A stretch of 6,040 bases of DNA from an uncultured Collinsella sp. (lineage in GTDB: Bacteria > Actinomycetota > Coriobacteriia > Coriobacteriales > Coriobacteriaceae): assembly GCA_900550815.1 (NCBI GenBank), contig URTW01000126.1:1-6040 (forward strand). Reading direction: 5' to 3'. How positions within the stretch are numbered: position 1 is the stretch's first letter; each line of letters opens with the position of its first letter. The notes below the pieces were generated by a model. It saw nothing but the letters and a program-made list of their open reading frames with translations, had not been told where the DNA came from and did not search any database. Of this stretch, positions 5,604 through 6,040 are shown one piece after another. The position numbers were made by a program, and so were the translations under genes.

Positions 5604-6040
5604 ATGTTCGGCAATCCCTCGTATCCAACGTATCAGGCTTTTTTGGGGCTTGGCATCGCCGCTGCCATTGCGCTGCTGCTCATGCCGTGGTGGATCAAGC
5701 TGCTCAAGGTCGAGGGTATCGGCCAGCAGGTTCGTGCCGACGGCCCCAAGCGTCATTTGGTTAAGCAGGGAACGCCCACCATGGGTGGCGTTGTCATCCT
5801 CGTCGCGATCTCGCTGACCTGCCTGCTGATGGGCAAGCTCACCACCGAGCTCGTGCTCGTGCTGCTTGCCACGCTGGCGACCGGCGTGCTGGGCCTGATC
5901 GACGACCTGACCTCCGTTACGCATGGGCGCTCTCTCGGTCTGACGCCCCATGCTAAGATGATCGGCCTAACCATTATCTGTGTCACCTTTACGGTGCTTG
6001 CCGTCACCTGGTGCGGCGTTGCCCCCGCGATTCGATTACC
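5604..6040 (+). CDS. mraY: MraY, phospho-MurNAc-pentapeptide translocase (5' part)
   Basis: MraY is an integral membrane enzyme that transfers phospho-MurNAc-pentapeptide from UDP to undecaprenyl phosphate, making lipid I. The first 145 codons are present and the frame stays open to the window end; a full protein is usually about 320-360 residues. A hydrophobic first segment (about 10-30) is followed by the highly conserved loop GIGQQVRADGPKRHLVKQG and TPTMGG, further hydrophobic segments, and GLIDDLTSV, which holds the paired catalytic aspartates, then the SLGLTPHAKM loop. The start ATG is three bases after the murF stop; GGAAGG at 5585-5590, inside the end of murF, is 13 bases upstream, so translational coupling with murF is likely. 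Incomplete only because the window ends. Confidence 0.95.
   Translation, partial: MFGNPSYPTYQAFLGLGIAAAIALLLMPWWIKLLKVEGIGQQVRADGPKRHLVKQGTPTMGGVVILVAISLTCLLMGKLTTELVLVLLATLATGVLGLIDDLTSVTHGRSLGLTPHAKMIGLTIICVTFTVLAVTWCGVAPAIRL

Overview
This window is the front part of a bacterial dcw (division and cell wall) cluster, all on the + strand: mraZ - rsmH - ftsL-like gene - ftsI (class B penicillin-binding protein) - murF - mraY, the last gene cut by the window end. The DNA is GC-rich, codons ending in G or C dominate, TAG is the commonest genuine stop, and the proteins have the character of a high-GC Gram-positive. I read this as Actinomycetota, probably the class Coriobacteriia (Collinsella-like). 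That placement is an inference from overall look, not a database match.

Layout: 1-184 is non-coding and holds a candidate mraZ promoter with two near-identical GGGG-N5-CCCC inverted repeats, one between the -35 and -10 and one just downstream of the expected transcription start. mraZ (185-619) is intact. rsmH (640-1605) reads in one frame from end to end but carries an in-frame amber codon at 1222-1224, so as written it is a nonsense-interrupted gene. A 90-base spacer leads to a small one-pass membrane protein of the FtsL type (1696-2166), then ftsI (2184-4049), which has an arginine/glycine/serine-rich cytoplasmic tail. A 126-base spacer with overlapping inverted repeats separates ftsI from murF (4176-5600), where murE stands in many dcw clusters. 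mraY starts at 5604, three bases after the murF stop and in the same frame.

How the genes work together: MraZ is the cluster's transcriptional regulator. RsmH methylates 16S rRNA. The FtsL-like protein and FtsI belong to the septal divisome, with FtsI cross-linking septal peptidoglycan. MurF completes UDP-MurNAc-pentapeptide, and MraY moves the phospho-MurNAc-pentapeptide onto undecaprenyl phosphate to make lipid I.

No new system is evident; this is a conserved housekeeping cluster. The points most worth checking are the rsmH amber codon, the paired operator-like repeats at mraZ, the missing murE with a structured spacer in its place, and the RG-rich tail of FtsI.
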